A DNA stretch of 64,000 nt from Shinella curvata (lineage in GTDB: Bacteria; Pseudomonadota; Alphaproteobacteria; Rhizobiales; Rhizobiaceae). How positions within the stretch are numbered: position 1 is the first letter of the stretch; each line of letters begins with the position of its first letter. Shown here in pieces: positions 8,585 to 18,705 of this stretch. The notes below the pieces were generated by a model that had not been told where the DNA came from, made no database searches, and was given only the letters and a program-made list of their open reading frames with translations. The translations under genes and the position numbers were made by a program. The stretch spans positions 124,001 to 188,000 of the forward strand of contig NZ_JALJCJ010000006.1 in NCBI RefSeq assembly GCF_022899935.1. Reading direction: 5' to 3'.

Positions 8585-9679
8585 TCACACCTCCCGGATC
8601 GCGACGCCGGTAGCGGCATCGAACAAACGGGCAAAACCTGGCTCGACCGCGACATGGACGGTCTCACCCGTCTGAACGGCGACGTCGTTGTCGAACACCG
8701 CCTTCACGCGTTGCTCTCCGTCACCGAAGTGCACGACGGTTCGTGCGCCGATCCGCTCGATGAAGGTCACAGGCATAGCGATCCCCTGCCCCGCGCCCGC
8801 CAGCACGACGCGTTCCGGACGGAAACCATAGACGACTTCGCGGATGCCGTGCTTGCGCGCAGTGGCAGAAAGTGCGGGGTCGATAGGCGCGGTAATCCCA
8901 AGCGCTCCGAGATCGGCCACCAGCCCGCGGTCGCTATCGGCAAGCACACCCTTGAGCAGGTTCATGCCCGGCGAGCCAATGAAGTCGGCCACGAACAGAT
9001 TGACCGGATCGTTGTAAACCTCCAGCGGCGTGCCGACCTGCTGCAGCACGCCATGATCCATCACCGCGATGCGATCCGCCATGGTCATCGCCTCGAGCTG
9101 GTCGTGCGTGACATAGACCATGGTCTGGCGGAACTGGCGCTGGAGATGCTTGAGTTCGGTGCGCATGACGGCGCGGAAGGCGGCGTCGACATTGGAAAGC
9201 GGCTCGTCGAGCAGGAAGATCGCCGGTTCGACAATGGCCGAACGGCCAATCGCCAAGCGTTGCAGGATATTGACCGACAGCTTGGCCGAGGGCTTGTCGA
9301 GCATCGGCGTCAGTTGAAGAAAGTCCGCCATCGCCTTGACGCGGCGATCTATTTCGGACGCCGGCGTTCCGCGGACCTTCAGGCCGTAGGCCAGATTGTC
9401 GTAGACGTTCATGTGCGTGAAGATCGCATAGTTCTGGAACACGAAGCCGACGCCGCGTCTGCCCATGGCGACGCCGTTCATGTCTCGGCCGTCGAAAGTG
9501 ATGCGGCCCTCGCTCGGCTGCTCCATACCCGCGATCATGTTCATGGTCGTGGACTTGCCGCAGCCGGAGGGGCCGAGCAGCGCCATGAACTCGCCGTCGC
9601 GGATTTCGAGGTCCATGGTCTTCAGCGCCGTGAAGGCCCCGAAACGCTTGACCAGGTTTTCAAGATGAATGGCGGTCAT
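8585..9679 (-). CDS. Sugar ABC importer ATPase 2 (degenerate signature motif)
   Basis: A 364-residue CUT1-type ATPase with TOBE domain. Walker A GPSGCGKST (36-44), Q-loop VFQNYAIF, Walker B FLLDEP with Glu159, and switch His in VTHDQLEA are all normal. The ABC signature, however, reads LSVNI (134-138) instead of LSGGQ. Paired with ATPase 1 this puts the bad signature opposite the Asp159 site, and the good LSGGE opposite this normal Walker site. It ends 3 bases before ATPase 1 and starts 3 bases after the permease gene, so translation is probably coupled. Confidence 0.9.
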   Translation of the reverse strand: MTAIHLENLVKRFGAFTALKTMDLEIRDGEFMALLGPSGCGKSTTMNMIAGMEQPSEGRITFDGRDMNGVAMGRRGVGFVFQNYAIFTHMNVYDNLAYGLKVRGTPASEIDRRVKAMADFLQLTPMLDKPSAKLSVNILQRLAIGRSAIVEPAIFLLDEPLSNVDAAFRAVMRTELKHLQRQFRQTMVYVTHDQLEAMTMADRIAVMDHGVLQQVGTPLEVYNDPVNLFVADFIGSPGMNLLKGVLADSDRGLVADLGALGITAPIDPALSATARKHGIREVVYGFRPERVVLAGAGQGIAMPVTFIERIGARTVVHFGDGEQRVKAVFDNDVAVQTGETVHVAVEPGFARLFDAATGVAIREV

Positions 9680-9682
9680 GGC

Positions 9683-10639
9683 TCAGGCCTCCTTCGCCGC
9701 ATTCATGCGGCTGATGGCAAGCGATACGAGAATGGAAAGCGCGATCAGGATGACCAGTGCGATGGCCGCGACATAACCCCAGATCAGGTCCTGCTGCGTC
9801 ACCTTGTAGATGTAGACGGAGATGGTTTCCGTCGCGACGCCCGGTCCGCCGCCCGTCATGATGTAGAGCGTGTCGAAGATCTTGAAATTCTCGATGACGC
9901 GGATCGACAGGGCGATGATGATGATTGTCTTCATCTTCGGCATGACGATGGTGCGGAAGCGCTGCGACCAGCTTGCGCCCAACAAAGTTGCCGCCCGCAT
10001 CTGGTCTTCCGGCACGCCGACAAGACCGGCAAGCAAGATGAGGAACATCAGCGGCGTCCACTGCCAGATGTCGGCGATCATAACGGCGATCAGCGCCGTG
10101 CCGGGGCTCGACAGCCAGGCGAGCGCGAAGGGCCGGCCGATCAGCGTCGAGATGATGTCGTTCACCGGCCCACCGGACTGGAACAGCATGAAGAACATGT
10201 AGCCGGCGACGGCAGGCACGACCATCATGGGAATGAGCATGATCGAGTAGAACACCCGCTTGCCGGCGAAATTGTCCATGAAGAGGATGGCGAGGCCAAG
10301 CCCGAGCAGGAACTCGGCGGGCACGCAGATCAGCATCACCAGAGCCGTGCGGCCGAGTGCATCCCAGAAGCGGCTGTCGACCGCGAGGTCGGTGTAGTTA
10401 GCGAAGTTGTTCCACAGTTCATAGGCCTGCCACCAGCCGATACCGTCGAGCGGCGACCAGTCGGTGAGGCTGATATAGAGCTGCATCAGGAGCGGAAAGA
10501 CCGCGATGAACAGCACCAGCAATTGCGCCGGCAGCGTCAGCATCAGGCCAAGACGGCGCCCGCCATCCTCGATGCGGGTCCCTGTCGTCGAAAGATCGCC
10601 GGTCACGGAGATTTTCTCCTCGGTTGCGAGCATGCTCAT
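9683..10639 (-). CDS. Sugar ABC importer permease (MalF/UgpA type)
   Basis: A 318-residue inner-membrane permease with six predicted helices. The EAA loop that docks the ATPase is visible as [19 protein letters not shown] about 70% along. The start is ATG at 10639, which overlaps the TGA of the partner permease in an ATGA junction. The N-terminal about 30 residues are polar and cytoplasmic, as usual for the MalF-like half. It should form the translocation pore with the next gene. Confidence 0.9.
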   Translation of the reverse strand: MSMLATEEKISVTGDLSTTGTRIEDGGRRLGLMLTLPAQLLVLFIAVFPLLMQLYISLTDWSPLDGIGWWQAYELWNNFANYTDLAVDSRFWDALGRTALVMLICVPAEFLLGLGLAILFMDNFAGKRVFYSIMLIPMMVVPAVAGYMFFMLFQSGGPVNDIISTLIGRPFALAWLSSPGTALIAVMIADIWQWTPLMFLILLAGLVGVPEDQMRAATLLGASWSQRFRTIVMPKMKTIIIIALSIRVIENFKIFDTLYIMTGGGPGVATETISVYIYKVTQQDLIWGYVAAIALVILIALSILVSLAISRMNAAKEA

Positions 10640-11511
10640 TGCTTGAGGGCTCCGAAGGTCAGACCCCGGACCAGATGCTTCTGGATGGCGATGCCCATGA
10701 TGACCGGCGGCACGGCGGCGATGAGGCCAAGTGCTGCCTTGGCACCATAGAGCTGTCCGGTCATCGAGGATGACAGCGAGGCCATGTAGACCGGGATCGT
10801 CACCCATTCGCGCGTCGTCAGGAGCAGCGCAATCAGATAGTCCGACCAGTTCAGGATGAAGACGAAGAGCGCGGAGCTGGCGAGCGCCGGGCGCATCATC
10901 GGCAGCGTGATCTTCATGAAGACGCGCAGGCGCGAGCAGCCTTCGACCAGTGCGGCATCCTCGATTTCGCGCGGCATGTCGTCGAAGAAGGTCTTCATAA
11001 GCCAAAAGGCGAAGGGCAACGTGACGATGCCGTAGATCAATGCCAGACCCCACCAGGTATCGACGAGGCCGAAGAAGGCCCACATGATCATGACGGGGAT
11101 CATCACCGCCATCGGGGGGAAGAGCCGGAGCTGTATGAGCGCGAGCGGCAGGTTCTGGCCCGAGCCGAAGCGCGACAGGCCGTAAGCACCGGCCGTGCCC
11201 GCCGTCATGGCGATCAGCGTGCCGAAGACGGCCGAGAGCAGCGACGCCAGGATCGGCTTGCCGGCCGTGCGGTCGAGCGCGACGATGAGATCGGAGGTCG
11301 AGGTGCCGAAGATGAAGCGGAAATTGTCGAGCGTCGGGCTCTTCGGCCACCAGGTCAGGTCGGCGCCAGCGGCGGACCATTCGGCAATCGGCTTGAAGGC
11401 CATCGAGGCCATCCATAGCGTCGGGATGAGCGTGACCGCCAGCGCCAGAAGAATGGCAGCGTAGCGGAAAATCTCGAAAGGCAGCGAGCGGTTCATGATC
11501 GCAAAGGTCAC
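10636..11511 (-). CDS. Sugar ABC importer permease (MalG/UgpE type)
   Basis: A 291-residue permease with six predicted helices and the EAA loop [18 protein letters not shown]. It is the MalG-like half, with a short N-terminus and the typical [12 protein letters not shown] sequence after helix 1. The start could be the GTG at 11511 or the ATG at 11496; neither has a strong ribosome site. It ends in the ATGA overlap with the MalF-like gene and follows the binding-protein gene after a hairpin. Confidence 0.88.
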   Translation of the reverse strand: MTFAIMNRSLPFEIFRYAAILLALAVTLIPTLWMASMAFKPIAEWSAAGADLTWWPKSPTLDNFRFIFGTSTSDLIVALDRTAGKPILASLLSAVFGTLIAMTAGTAGAYGLSRFGSGQNLPLALIQLRLFPPMAVMIPVMIMWAFFGLVDTWWGLALIYGIVTLPFAFWLMKTFFDDMPREIEDAALVEGCSRLRVFMKITLPMMRPALASSALFVFILNWSDYLIALLLTTREWVTIPVYMASLSSSMTGQLYGAKAALGLIAAVPPVIMGIAIQKHLVRGLTFGALKQ

Positions 11512-11532
11512 TTATCGAAAACAGTCAGAAGG

Positions 11533-11557
11533 CGCCGGGCGAACAGGCCGCCCGGCG
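11533..11557 (-). terminator. Intercistronic hairpin downstream of the binding-protein gene
   Basis: A 9-bp stem (core GCCGGGCG / CGCCCGGC) with a 7-base loop lies between the binding-protein stop and the permease start. There is no U-tract. Such hairpins commonly protect the upstream message and let the binding protein be made in excess over the membrane parts. Confidence 0.5.
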
Positions 11558-11573
11558 GTCGGGTCATGTCGGC

Positions 11574-13190
11574 TCAGCCGGCCAGCGGATCGAGCACCGT
11601 CGGCCAGGCCTCCTTGTTCGACTTGATGGCCTCGAGCAGTTTGTCCTCGCCGGTGCGCCGCGCGATGCGCTGCCATTGCTTCTCGGTATCGGCCATCGCC
11701 TCCTCCGGCGTCTTCGCCTTGGTCAGGGCGGCCATGAGGTTTTCGTCAAGCGCGTTGTGGAAGGCAGTCGCACCGGGATAGTTGATCGAGGGCACGGTAC
11801 GCGCCACCGTCTCGCGAACGACGTCCATGTGGTAGTCGTGATACGTCTGGCGCACGAGCGGATCAGCGAAATTCGACAGCTGGAACGGATCGAAATAGCC
11901 GCCCGGATTGGCCGTCATCCACGAATAGATGCGGCTGGAGCCCAGCCATTGCAGCAGCAGATAGCAGACCTCCGGATGTTTGCTCTGCGCCGAGACCGAA
12001 GCCGACAGGTTGAGCCACAGCACCGAGCGGCTGACGAGCTGGCCGCCGACATCGCGGCCGGGCGGCAGCATGGAGCCAATCTTGCCCGTGACCTTCGAGC
12101 CCTCGTTCGCCTTGTTGTCGAGGAATTTCGGCAGGTTGGAGAAGGCGCAGGTCATCGCCGCACCGCCCGAGGCGAAGTTGCCGTACTGCTCCGGCCAACC
12201 CCAGGAAATCGCATCCGGTGAGTGGTGGCTGAGCGATTCGACATATTCCTGCGTGGCGAGATATCCCGCTTCGGAATTGATCAGCGCCTTGCCGTCGTCA
12301 CCGAACAGGAACTGGTTGGGCGAGCCCATCGAGACGAAGCGCTGGTACCAGTTGGTATAGCCCCAACCCTGATTGCGCAGGTCCGTCGAGCCGAACAAGC
12401 CCTTATCCGGGCGGTGGAAGAAGGCCGCGACGTCGGCATGTTCCTTCCAGGTGCGCGGCGGCGCGAGCGCATAGCCGTACTTGTCGGAGAAGGCCTTCTT
12501 CTCGGTCTCGTCATTGAACAGGTCGGTTCGGTAATTCCAGGTCTGGAAGTCGCCGTCCAGCGACACGCCATAGGTCGAACCGCGATACTGGTTGAGCAAC
12601 GACACGCCCTTGGCGCCGTTGACGTAACCGCGCTCCGGATCGTCCCACTCCGGCTTGTGGGTGGCGACATAATCGTCGAGCTTGATGATGCCCGCTGTCT
12701 CGGCAAGGTCGCCCAGACGGTTCCATTCCACCGCATAGATGTCGAACGCCCCGCCCTTGGTGGAGATGTCCTGCATCGTCTTGGTGAATTCCTGACCGTT
12801 CGGCACGCCGACGATGTCGAGCGTGATGCCGGTCTCCTTTTCCCACAGTTCCTTGATGGACGGTGCGCCGGCCGGGAAGGCCTGCGTCAGCTGGCCGATC
12901 GAGCCGTCGGACAGGCCGAGCACGATGCGCTCTGGAGCCTTGCCGGCGGCCTTCAGCGCCTTGGCGGCCTCAACGGCGCGCCCTTCCGGCGTGTCGGCGC
13001 CATACTGATAGCGCTCGGCCCCTTCGAAGCCGGTCGGGCCGCCGATCATGCCTGGCGCGAGCGCGTCAGCCGCGAAGGCCCGGCCCGGACGGATGAACTG
13101 CGGTGCGATGCCGATGGCAGCAGTCAATGCAAATGTCTTCGCGCCGGCTGCCAGAAGGCCACGGCGCGAGACCGTCAGAATCTCGCTCAT
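11574..13190 (-). CDS. Sugar ABC importer substrate-binding protein, Tat-exported
   Basis: A 538-residue extracellular solute-binding protein, longer than most family-1 sugar binders (about 420). The N-terminus carries a twin-arginine signal (SRRGLLAAG at 8-16) followed by a hydrophobic stretch and AFAAD cleavage region, so it is probably exported folded. The start has GGAGGAG eight bases upstream. It is the first gene of the transporter operon and lies opposite a LacI regulator. Long Tat-dependent binders paired with two ATPases resemble rhizobial glycerol/polyol systems, but the ligand cannot be assigned. Confidence 0.87.
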   Translation of the reverse strand: MSEILTVSRRGLLAAGAKTFALTAAIGIAPQFIRPGRAFAADALAPGMIGGPTGFEGAERYQYGADTPEGRAVEAAKALKAAGKAPERIVLGLSDGSIGQLTQAFPAGAPSIKELWEKETGITLDIVGVPNGQEFTKTMQDISTKGGAFDIYAVEWNRLGDLAETAGIIKLDDYVATHKPEWDDPERGYVNGAKGVSLLNQYRGSTYGVSLDGDFQTWNYRTDLFNDETEKKAFSDKYGYALAPPRTWKEHADVAAFFHRPDKGLFGSTDLRNQGWGYTNWYQRFVSMGSPNQFLFGDDGKALINSEAGYLATQEYVESLSHHSPDAISWGWPEQYGNFASGGAAMTCAFSNLPKFLDNKANEGSKVTGKIGSMLPPGRDVGGQLVSRSVLWLNLSASVSAQSKHPEVCYLLLQWLGSSRIYSWMTANPGGYFDPFQLSNFADPLVRQTYHDYHMDVVRETVARTVPSINYPGATAFHNALDENLMAALTKAKTPEEAMADTEKQWQRIARRTGEDKLLEAIKSNKEAWPTVLDPLAG

Positions 13191-13475
13191 TGATGTTCTC
13201 CTCCATGCCGAGAGGTCTCCTCACCCGTCAGCGTGATGAGTAATGGCGAGGGCGATGATGTGTGTCAACATCAAAATCAATCATATTGCATCTTTTGGCG
13301 GCCTTGTTTACGTGTTGCAGGGCTAGTGACGCCATAAACTGACGGGAAATGATGCGATCACCAGCCAGCGCCTATGCGGATTTCTGAGGAAAAGACGCCT
13401 GGAATATGCGCACCACCTTGTATTTACGCCGCAGGGAAATACATCATTTCCCATCATTTCGTGAAAGGACAGGTT
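13191..13475. promoter_or_regulatory. Divergent promoter region between the importer operon and its LacI regulator
   Basis: The segment separates the binding-protein gene (minus) from the LacI gene (plus). GGGAAATGATG at 13344-13354 is repeated in inverted orientation as CATCATTTCCC at 13442-13452. The second copy is part of a palindrome GGGAAAT-ACATC-ATTTCCC (13434-13452). These are good operator candidates about 98 bases apart. A weak minus-strand promoter may be TTGACA (13263-13268) with CATTAC 17 bases downstream. Confidence 0.5.
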
Positions 13476-14495
13476 TTGCGTTCGACATTGATGGACATTG
13501 CCCGTGAAGCCGGGGTCTCGCCGGCGACGGTGGACAGGGTCCTCAACAACCGCCAGGGCGTGCGGGAGCGAACCCGCGATGCCGTTCTGGAGACCGCCCG
13601 GAAGCTCGGCTATCTCGCCGCGCCCTTTTCGAACAGCGTGGAAAACACCGGAAAGATCCGGCTCGATTTCGTCCTGCCGGCCGGCACGAACACCTTTATC
13701 GCCAATCTCCTGTCGCAGATCGTCAGTCAGGGCGCGCTGCAGGACGATCTCGACATCCGCATCCAGTCGATCGAAGGCTTCAACCCGGATACGCTTGCGC
13801 GCACGCTGCACGCTCTGGTCGGCGTGACGCAGGGCGTCGGCGTCATCGCACTCGACCATCCGACAGTGCGAGAGGCCATGCGGGCCCTTTCGCTGTCCGG
13901 CGTGCCGATCGTCACCCTCGCTTCCGACATCCTCCACGTTCCCCGCGCCGGTTATGTCGGCATCGACAACCGCGCAGCGGGCCGGCTGGCCGGTTATCTG
14001 CTCGGGCGTTTCCTTGGCGAGGGAAAGAAGCGAAAGATCGCGCTGTTTGCCGGCTCGCTATCCTATCGCGGCCACGAGGAACGCGAGATGGGTTTCCGCC
14101 ACGTCATCATGGAAGAGTTCCGCGATCTCGATATCGTCGAATTGCGCGAAGTCCGCGACGACAGGCAGCGCGCCTATGAGGAAGCGGTCGCCCTTTTCAA
14201 GCGCCACCCAGACCTCTCCGGCATCTACAATATCGGCGCCGGCAATGCCGGCATCGGGCAGGCCCTGCAGGAGGCCGGTATGGCCTCCTCCGTCATCTTC
14301 GTCGGCCACGAACTGACCGACAGCACCAAGCGATTCCTTCTCGACGGCACCATCGATGCCGTCATCGACCAGAATCCGCGCGTGGAGGCGCGCGAGGCGA
14401 TTTCCGTGCTGAAGAACACCATCCTGGACCGCAAATTCGAGCACCATCCTCCACGGCTTCAGGTCATCTTCCGAGAGAACATTCCGGAATCCTGA
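13476..14495 (+). CDS. LacI-family regulator divergent from the sugar importer
   Basis: The helix-turn-helix is LMDIAREAGVSPATVDRVLN, followed by a substrate-binding-like domain. The TTG at 13476, preceded by AAAGGACAG, gives a 339-residue protein that starts five residues before the helix-turn-helix, as is normal for LacI proteins. An ATG at 13374 would add 34 unconserved-looking residues and would place the operator palindrome inside the gene, so the TTG is preferred. Its position opposite the binding-protein gene makes it the likely local repressor, with autoregulation. Confidence 0.85.
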   Translation: MRSTLMDIAREAGVSPATVDRVLNNRQGVRERTRDAVLETARKLGYLAAPFSNSVENTGKIRLDFVLPAGTNTFIANLLSQIVSQGALQDDLDIRIQSIEGFNPDTLARTLHALVGVTQGVGVIALDHPTVREAMRALSLSGVPIVTLASDILHVPRAGYVGIDNRAAGRLAGYLLGRFLGEGKKRKIALFAGSLSYRGHEEREMGFRHVIMEEFRDLDIVELREVRDDRQRAYEEAVALFKRHPDLSGIYNIGAGNAGIGQALQEAGMASSVIFVGHELTDSTKRFLLDGTIDAVIDQNPRVEAREAISVLKNTILDRKFEHHPPRLQVIFRENIPES

Positions 14496-14770
14496 ACAAA
14501 CGGGCAGCACCCATCGCGCCGAGTGCCGTGACCAGCGCGGGAGCCTTCGTTTGCTACGAGCAATTCGTTCAGACCGCACCCGCCGGCATGCCTCAGCATA
14601 CCGAGATCGAGTCGCCCCGATCCTTGTCCGAGACGTCGTCAGACGTTTTTCCTGACCGGATTTTCCAAGGTCATCAACTCGCGACCGACAGTCGGCCCCC
14701 TACACGTTCCACGCCCTTGAAGGCCTAGGAGTGCCGCCGAGAAACAAACGTCTTGCCGAAGCGAGCGCTT
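14496..14770. other. Gene-free spacer between the LacI gene and napC
   Basis: The two genes converge here. I found no convincing coding frame, no strong terminator and no recognisable regulatory palindrome. Confidence 0.5.
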
Positions 14771-15481
14771 TCAAAACGTCATAGCACCATGCGCGCTGGC
14801 CACGGCCCTTCGCAGGTCGCCGATGGCATCGTTCGACGCCGCAGGCAACTCCTGGCCTTCGAGATCCTTCGGCATCTTCCAGCCGGGATCGACGCCCTCC
14901 ATGTTCGGCAGTTCGTGCGCGATGCCCTTGTGACAGTCGATGCAGGTAGCCTTGCCCGTCAGCAGATATTTCGAGTGGATGTCGGCGGCGCGTTGCGTCT
15001 GCTTGGTGAAGTCCATCGCCACGGCGGAATGGCAGTTGCGGCATTCAAGGCTGTCATTCGCCTTCAGACGCGCCCATTCGTGTTTTGCCAGCTCCAAACG
15101 CTTGTCCAAGAATTTCTCGCGCGTGTTGATCGTGCCGAAGATCTTGCCCCAGACCTCTTTCGACGCCTGCATTTTGCGGGCGATCTTGTCGGTCCATTGA
15201 TGCGGCACATGGCAATCCGGGCAGGAGGCGCGCACGCCGGAGCGGTTGGTGAAATGCACCGTATTGGTCAGCTCCTGATAGACGTTGTCCTTCATCTCAT
15301 GACAGGAGGTGCAGAACTTTTCCGTGTTGGTGAGTTCCAGCGCCGTGTTGAACGCACCCCAGAACATCACGCCGCCAACGAACCCGCCGAGCGTCAGGAA
15401 GGCGAGGCTGAGCGTCGCCGCCGGCGTCGTCAGAATGGTCCAGACCCAGAGCAGGATTGCCTTGATGCGCGCCATCATCAT
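14771..15481 (-). CDS. napC: NapC, tetraheme membrane quinol dehydrogenase
   Basis: A 236-residue NapC/NirT protein with one N-terminal membrane anchor (residues about 8-42) and four CXXCH heme sites: CTSCH (57-61), CPDCH (87-91), CRNCH (147-151) and CIDCH (180-184). It takes electrons from the quinol pool in the inner membrane and passes them to NapB/NapA in the periplasm. It starts MMMAR and overlaps the napB stop in an ATGA junction. It is the last gene of napEFDABC. Confidence 0.96.
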   Translation of the reverse strand: MMMARIKAILLWVWTILTTPAATLSLAFLTLGGFVGGVMFWGAFNTALELTNTEKFCTSCHEMKDNVYQELTNTVHFTNRSGVRASCPDCHVPHQWTDKIARKMQASKEVWGKIFGTINTREKFLDKRLELAKHEWARLKANDSLECRNCHSAVAMDFTKQTQRAADIHSKYLLTGKATCIDCHKGIAHELPNMEGVDPGWKMPKDLEGQELPAASNDAIGDLRRAVASAHGAMTF

Positions 15482-15969
15482 TCGCTTCCTGCACCAGTGA
15501 CGCCGAGCTCGCTCATGTCCTTGAACGTGCTGCCGACCAGCGGCTTCTTGTCCGCCTGCGGCACATGACAGGCCGTGCAGAAGTAGCGCCGCGGCGAGAC
15601 GTCGGCGAGCATCTGCCCCTCGCGCGTCATGTAGTGGGTGACGCTGATCATCGGTGCACCGGCATCCTGCGAGAACTCGCGCTTGTGACAGGACAGGCAC
15701 CGATTGGCATTGACGGACAGCTGGTAGCCGTCGATCGAATGCGGAATGATCGGCGGCTGCTCGGGATAGGCGCGCATGCGCCTGATATCGTCGATGATCC
15801 ACTTCGGCAGCGGATCGGCCGGCACTTCCTGCATCTTGTCTCCATCAGGACCGGAGAGCTGCGGCACCATCTGCGCCATGGCGCTGGTGGCGATGACGGC
15901 GGCGCTGAGCGCGGCCAGCACCCATCCTCTCGGGAGGGTTATGCGACGGGTTCGATCTTGACTGCGCAT
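15478..15969 (-). CDS. napB: NapB, periplasmic diheme electron-transfer subunit of nitrate reductase
   Basis: A 163-residue protein with a signal peptide (hydrophobic core about residues 15-31, cleavage near AMAQM) and two heme motifs, CLSCH (91-95) and CTACH (131-135). It accepts electrons from NapC and hands them to NapA. The start overlaps the napA end by 31 bases, so translation is likely coupled. Confidence 0.95.
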   Translation of the reverse strand: MRSQDRTRRITLPRGWVLAALSAAVIATSAMAQMVPQLSGPDGDKMQEVPADPLPKWIIDDIRRMRAYPEQPPIIPHSIDGYQLSVNANRCLSCHKREFSQDAGAPMISVTHYMTREGQMLADVSPRRYFCTACHVPQADKKPLVGSTFKDMSELGVTGAGSE

Positions 15970-18443
15970 TTCTTGAAATCCGTCTGTTTCGAGATGGGGT
16001 CGGTGGCGTCAAGCGTGACCTTGTTGATGAGCTGGCTGGCATCGAACCACGGCACGAAGATCACACCCGGCGGCATGCGATTGCGGCCACGGGTCTCGAC
16101 ACGGGACCGGATTTCGCCGCGCCGCGAGATGATGCGGATTTCCGAGCCTTGATTGAGGCCGCGCTTGCGCGCATCGTCGGCATTCATGAAGCAGCGCGCG
16201 CCGGGAAACGCCTTGAAGAGTTCGGGCACGCGCATCGTCATCGAGCCGGAATGCCAGTGCTCCAGTACGCGGCCGGTGACGAGCCAGGTATCGAATTCGG
16301 CATCCGGCGATTCCGCCGGCGGCTCGTAAGGCACAGCGATAATCGCCGCCCTGCCGTCCTTATTGCCGTAGAACTTCACCCCTTCGCCCGGCTTCACATA
16401 GGGGTCGTAGCCCTCGCGGTAGCGCCACAGCGTTTCCTTGCCGTCGACGACCGGCCAGCGCAGCCCGCGCACCTCGTGATAGGTGTCGTAGGGTGCAAGG
16501 TCATGACCATGGCCGCGGCCGAAGGCGGCATATTCCTCGAACAGTCCCTTCTGGATATAGAAGCCGAAATGCTGGGCCTCGTTGTTGGCGTGTTCGGCCT
16601 TGACCTCGCTGATCGGAAACTTCGCAACATCGCTGTCAGCGTAGAGCACCTGATAAAGCGTCTTGCCCTTGTAATCGGGGTTCGCAGCGAGAATTTCCGC
16701 AGGCCACACCTCGTCGGTCGTGAAACGCTTGGAGAACTCCACCAACTGCCAGAGATCTGAGCGCGCCTCGCCCGGCGCCTGCACCAGCTGGTGCCAGACA
16801 TGGGTGCGCCGCTCCGCATTGCCGTAGGCGCCCTCCTTCTCCACCCACATGGCAGCGGGCAGGATAAGGTCGGCGCTCATAGCCGTGATCGTCGGATAGG
16901 CATCCGAGACGACGATGAAATTCTCCGGATTGCGATAGCCCTGATAGGTTTCGTTGGAAGTGTTCGGACCAGCCTGGACGTTGTTGTTGACCTGCACCCA
17001 GTAGAAATTGAGTTTGCCGTCGCGCAGCATGCGGTCCTGCTGCACGGCGTGGTAGCCCGGCTTTTCCGGGATAATGCCGTGCGGGATGCGCCAGATCTCT
17101 TCTGCGTGTTTGCGGTGCTCGGGATTGGTCACCACCATGTCGGCCGGCAGGCGGTGGGCGAAGGTGCCGACCTCGCGTGCCGTACCGCAGGCCGACGGCT
17201 GTCCGGTCAAAGAGAAGGGACTGTTGCCGGGCTCGGAGATCTTTCCCGTCAGCAGGTGCAGATTATAGACCATCTGGTTTGCCCAGACGCCACGCACATG
17301 CTGGTTGAAGCCCATCGTCCAGAGCGACATGACCTTGCGGTTCGGGTCGGCGTAAAGCTCGGCAAGCTGCTTGAGAAAGCCGGCCTCGACACCGGTCATC
17401 TCGACCGCCTTTTCCAGCGTGTATTCGGCGACGAAGGCTTTGAAGGCCTCGTAGTCCATCGGCTCCGTCTTACCGGGATCGGCGGCATTTGCCGCCTTGA
17501 CCTCCAGCGGATTGTCCGGCCGGAGGCCGTAGCCGATATCGGTGACGCCGCGCACGAACTTCGTGTGGTTCTTCACGAAGTCCTCGTTCACCCGGCCGGT
17601 CTGGATGATATGGTTGGCGATGTAGTTGAGGATGACGAGGTCGGTGCCCGGCTTGAAGACCATCGGGATATCGGCCAGGTCCATACTGCGATGGGTAAAG
17701 GTGGAAAGCACCGCCACGCGCACGTGTTCGTTGCCGAGCCGCCGGTCGGCGATGCGGGTCCACAGGATCGGATGCATCTCCGCCATGTTCGAGCCCCAGA
17801 GCACGAAGGCGTCGGCATGTTCGAAATCGTCGTAGCACCCCATCGGCTCATCCATGCCGAAGGTGCGCATGAAGGCGACGGCGGCCGATGCCATACAGTG
17901 GCGGGCGTTCGGATCGAGATTGTTCGAGCGGAAGCCGGCGCGCATCAGCTTCGTCGCGGCATAGCCCTCGAAGATCGTCCACTGGCCGGAGCCGAACATG
18001 CCGAGCGCCGTCGGACCCTTTTCCTTCAGCACCTTCTTGGCCTGCTCGGCCATCACGTCGAAGGCTTCTTCCCAGGTCACCGGCTCGAACTCGCCGTCCT
18101 TGGCATAGGCGCCGTCGCGCTTGCGCAGGAGCGGCGTCGTCAGGCGATCGGCGCCGTACATGATCTTGGAGAGGAAATAGCCCTTGATGCAGTTCAGGCC
18201 GCGATTGACTTCGGCCTGCATGTCGCCATGGGTGGCAACGACCTTGCCTTCCTTGACGCCCACCATGACGCCGCAGCCCGTGCCGCAGAACCGGCACGGC
18301 GCCTTGTCCCATTTGATTTCCAGCGCGCTCACGCCGCCCGGCACCGGCTGGGCGGCCGCCGGCAGTGCAATGCCGGCCGCCGCCGCAGCGACGCCCGCCG
18401 CCTGGGCCTTCAGGATGTCACGCCGCGTCAGTTCGCTGCCCAT
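15939..18443 (-). CDS. napA: NapA, catalytic subunit of periplasmic nitrate reductase
   Basis: About 834 residues, the normal NapA length. It has a Tat signal ([13 protein letters not shown]), a [4Fe-4S] site beginning [13 protein letters not shown] with the fourth Cys in LNCIKGY, and a Cys for molybdenum in ARHCMAS. It reduces nitrate to nitrite with a Mo-bis-MGD cofactor. The ATG at 18443 is chosen because CGAGG lies at good distance and NapA proteins begin just before the RR signal; ATG at 18446 and a 10-codon longer form are possible. It overlaps napD by 26 bases. Confidence 0.96.
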   Translation of the reverse strand: MGSELTRRDILKAQAAGVAAAAAGIALPAAAQPVPGGVSALEIKWDKAPCRFCGTGCGVMVGVKEGKVVATHGDMQAEVNRGLNCIKGYFLSKIMYGADRLTTPLLRKRDGAYAKDGEFEPVTWEEAFDVMAEQAKKVLKEKGPTALGMFGSGQWTIFEGYAATKLMRAGFRSNNLDPNARHCMASAAVAFMRTFGMDEPMGCYDDFEHADAFVLWGSNMAEMHPILWTRIADRRLGNEHVRVAVLSTFTHRSMDLADIPMVFKPGTDLVILNYIANHIIQTGRVNEDFVKNHTKFVRGVTDIGYGLRPDNPLEVKAANAADPGKTEPMDYEAFKAFVAEYTLEKAVEMTGVEAGFLKQLAELYADPNRKVMSLWTMGFNQHVRGVWANQMVYNLHLLTGKISEPGNSPFSLTGQPSACGTAREVGTFAHRLPADMVVTNPEHRKHAEEIWRIPHGIIPEKPGYHAVQQDRMLRDGKLNFYWVQVNNNVQAGPNTSNETYQGYRNPENFIVVSDAYPTITAMSADLILPAAMWVEKEGAYGNAERRTHVWHQLVQAPGEARSDLWQLVEFSKRFTTDEVWPAEILAANPDYKGKTLYQVLYADSDVAKFPISEVKAEHANNEAQHFGFYIQKGLFEEYAAFGRGHGHDLAPYDTYHEVRGLRWPVVDGKETLWRYREGYDPYVKPGEGVKFYGNKDGRAAIIAVPYEPPAESPDAEFDTWLVTGRVLEHWHSGSMTMRVPELFKAFPGARCFMNADDARKRGLNQGSEIRIISRRGEIRSRVETRGRNRMPPGVIFVPWFDASQLINKVTLDATDPISKQTDFKKCAVKIEPVA

Positions 18444-18705
18444 CATCAGCCTCGTTTCCTTCCATTTCGACATGTTCGAAAACCATGTTTGCCGCGATTA
18501 CGCCGTCGAGGAGCGAGATGCGCATCAGCGTATCGCCCAGCACTCCGGTCGACGGCCCCTCGATGACGATAACGATCTTGCCCTTGTCCGCTGCGTGCAC
18601 CTCGACATTGTCGAGGGCGGCAAGGGCCGCCAGAACGCCGTCGATCCCGCCGGGTTTGGTGGCGATAACAGCGCTGGAAATATGATGTCGCCGCCGTTCA
18701 GGCAT
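18418..18705 (-). CDS. napD: NapD, chaperone for NapA export
   Basis: A 95-residue cytoplasmic chaperone beginning [14 protein letters not shown] with the short ferredoxin-like fold pattern of NapD ([26 protein letters not shown]). It binds the NapA Tat signal until the cofactor is loaded. The gene overlaps napF by 8 bases and napA by 26. Confidence 0.92.
   Translation of the reverse strand: MPERRRHHISSAVIATKPGGIDGVLAALAALDNVEVHAADKGKIVIVIEGPSTGVLGDTLMRISLLDGVIAANMVFEHVEMEGNEADDGQRTDAA

Noticed and set aside
7559-10750. Very long plus-strand open frame (over 1000 codons) opposite the ABC transporter genes
   Set aside because: It is antisense to four clearly real genes, is rich in Arg/His/Asp as expected from the reverse of high-GC codons, and has no domain.
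10640-11416. Upstream extension that would fuse the MalF-like permease to a 250-residue N-terminal part
   Set aside because: The extension is an out-of-frame reading of the MalG-like permease; the ATGA overlap at 10639 marks the real start.
14551-14563. TTG-N7-CAA between the LacI gene and napC
   Set aside because: One base too short for the Fnr/NnrR-type box and not upstream of any gene; both neighbours converge here.
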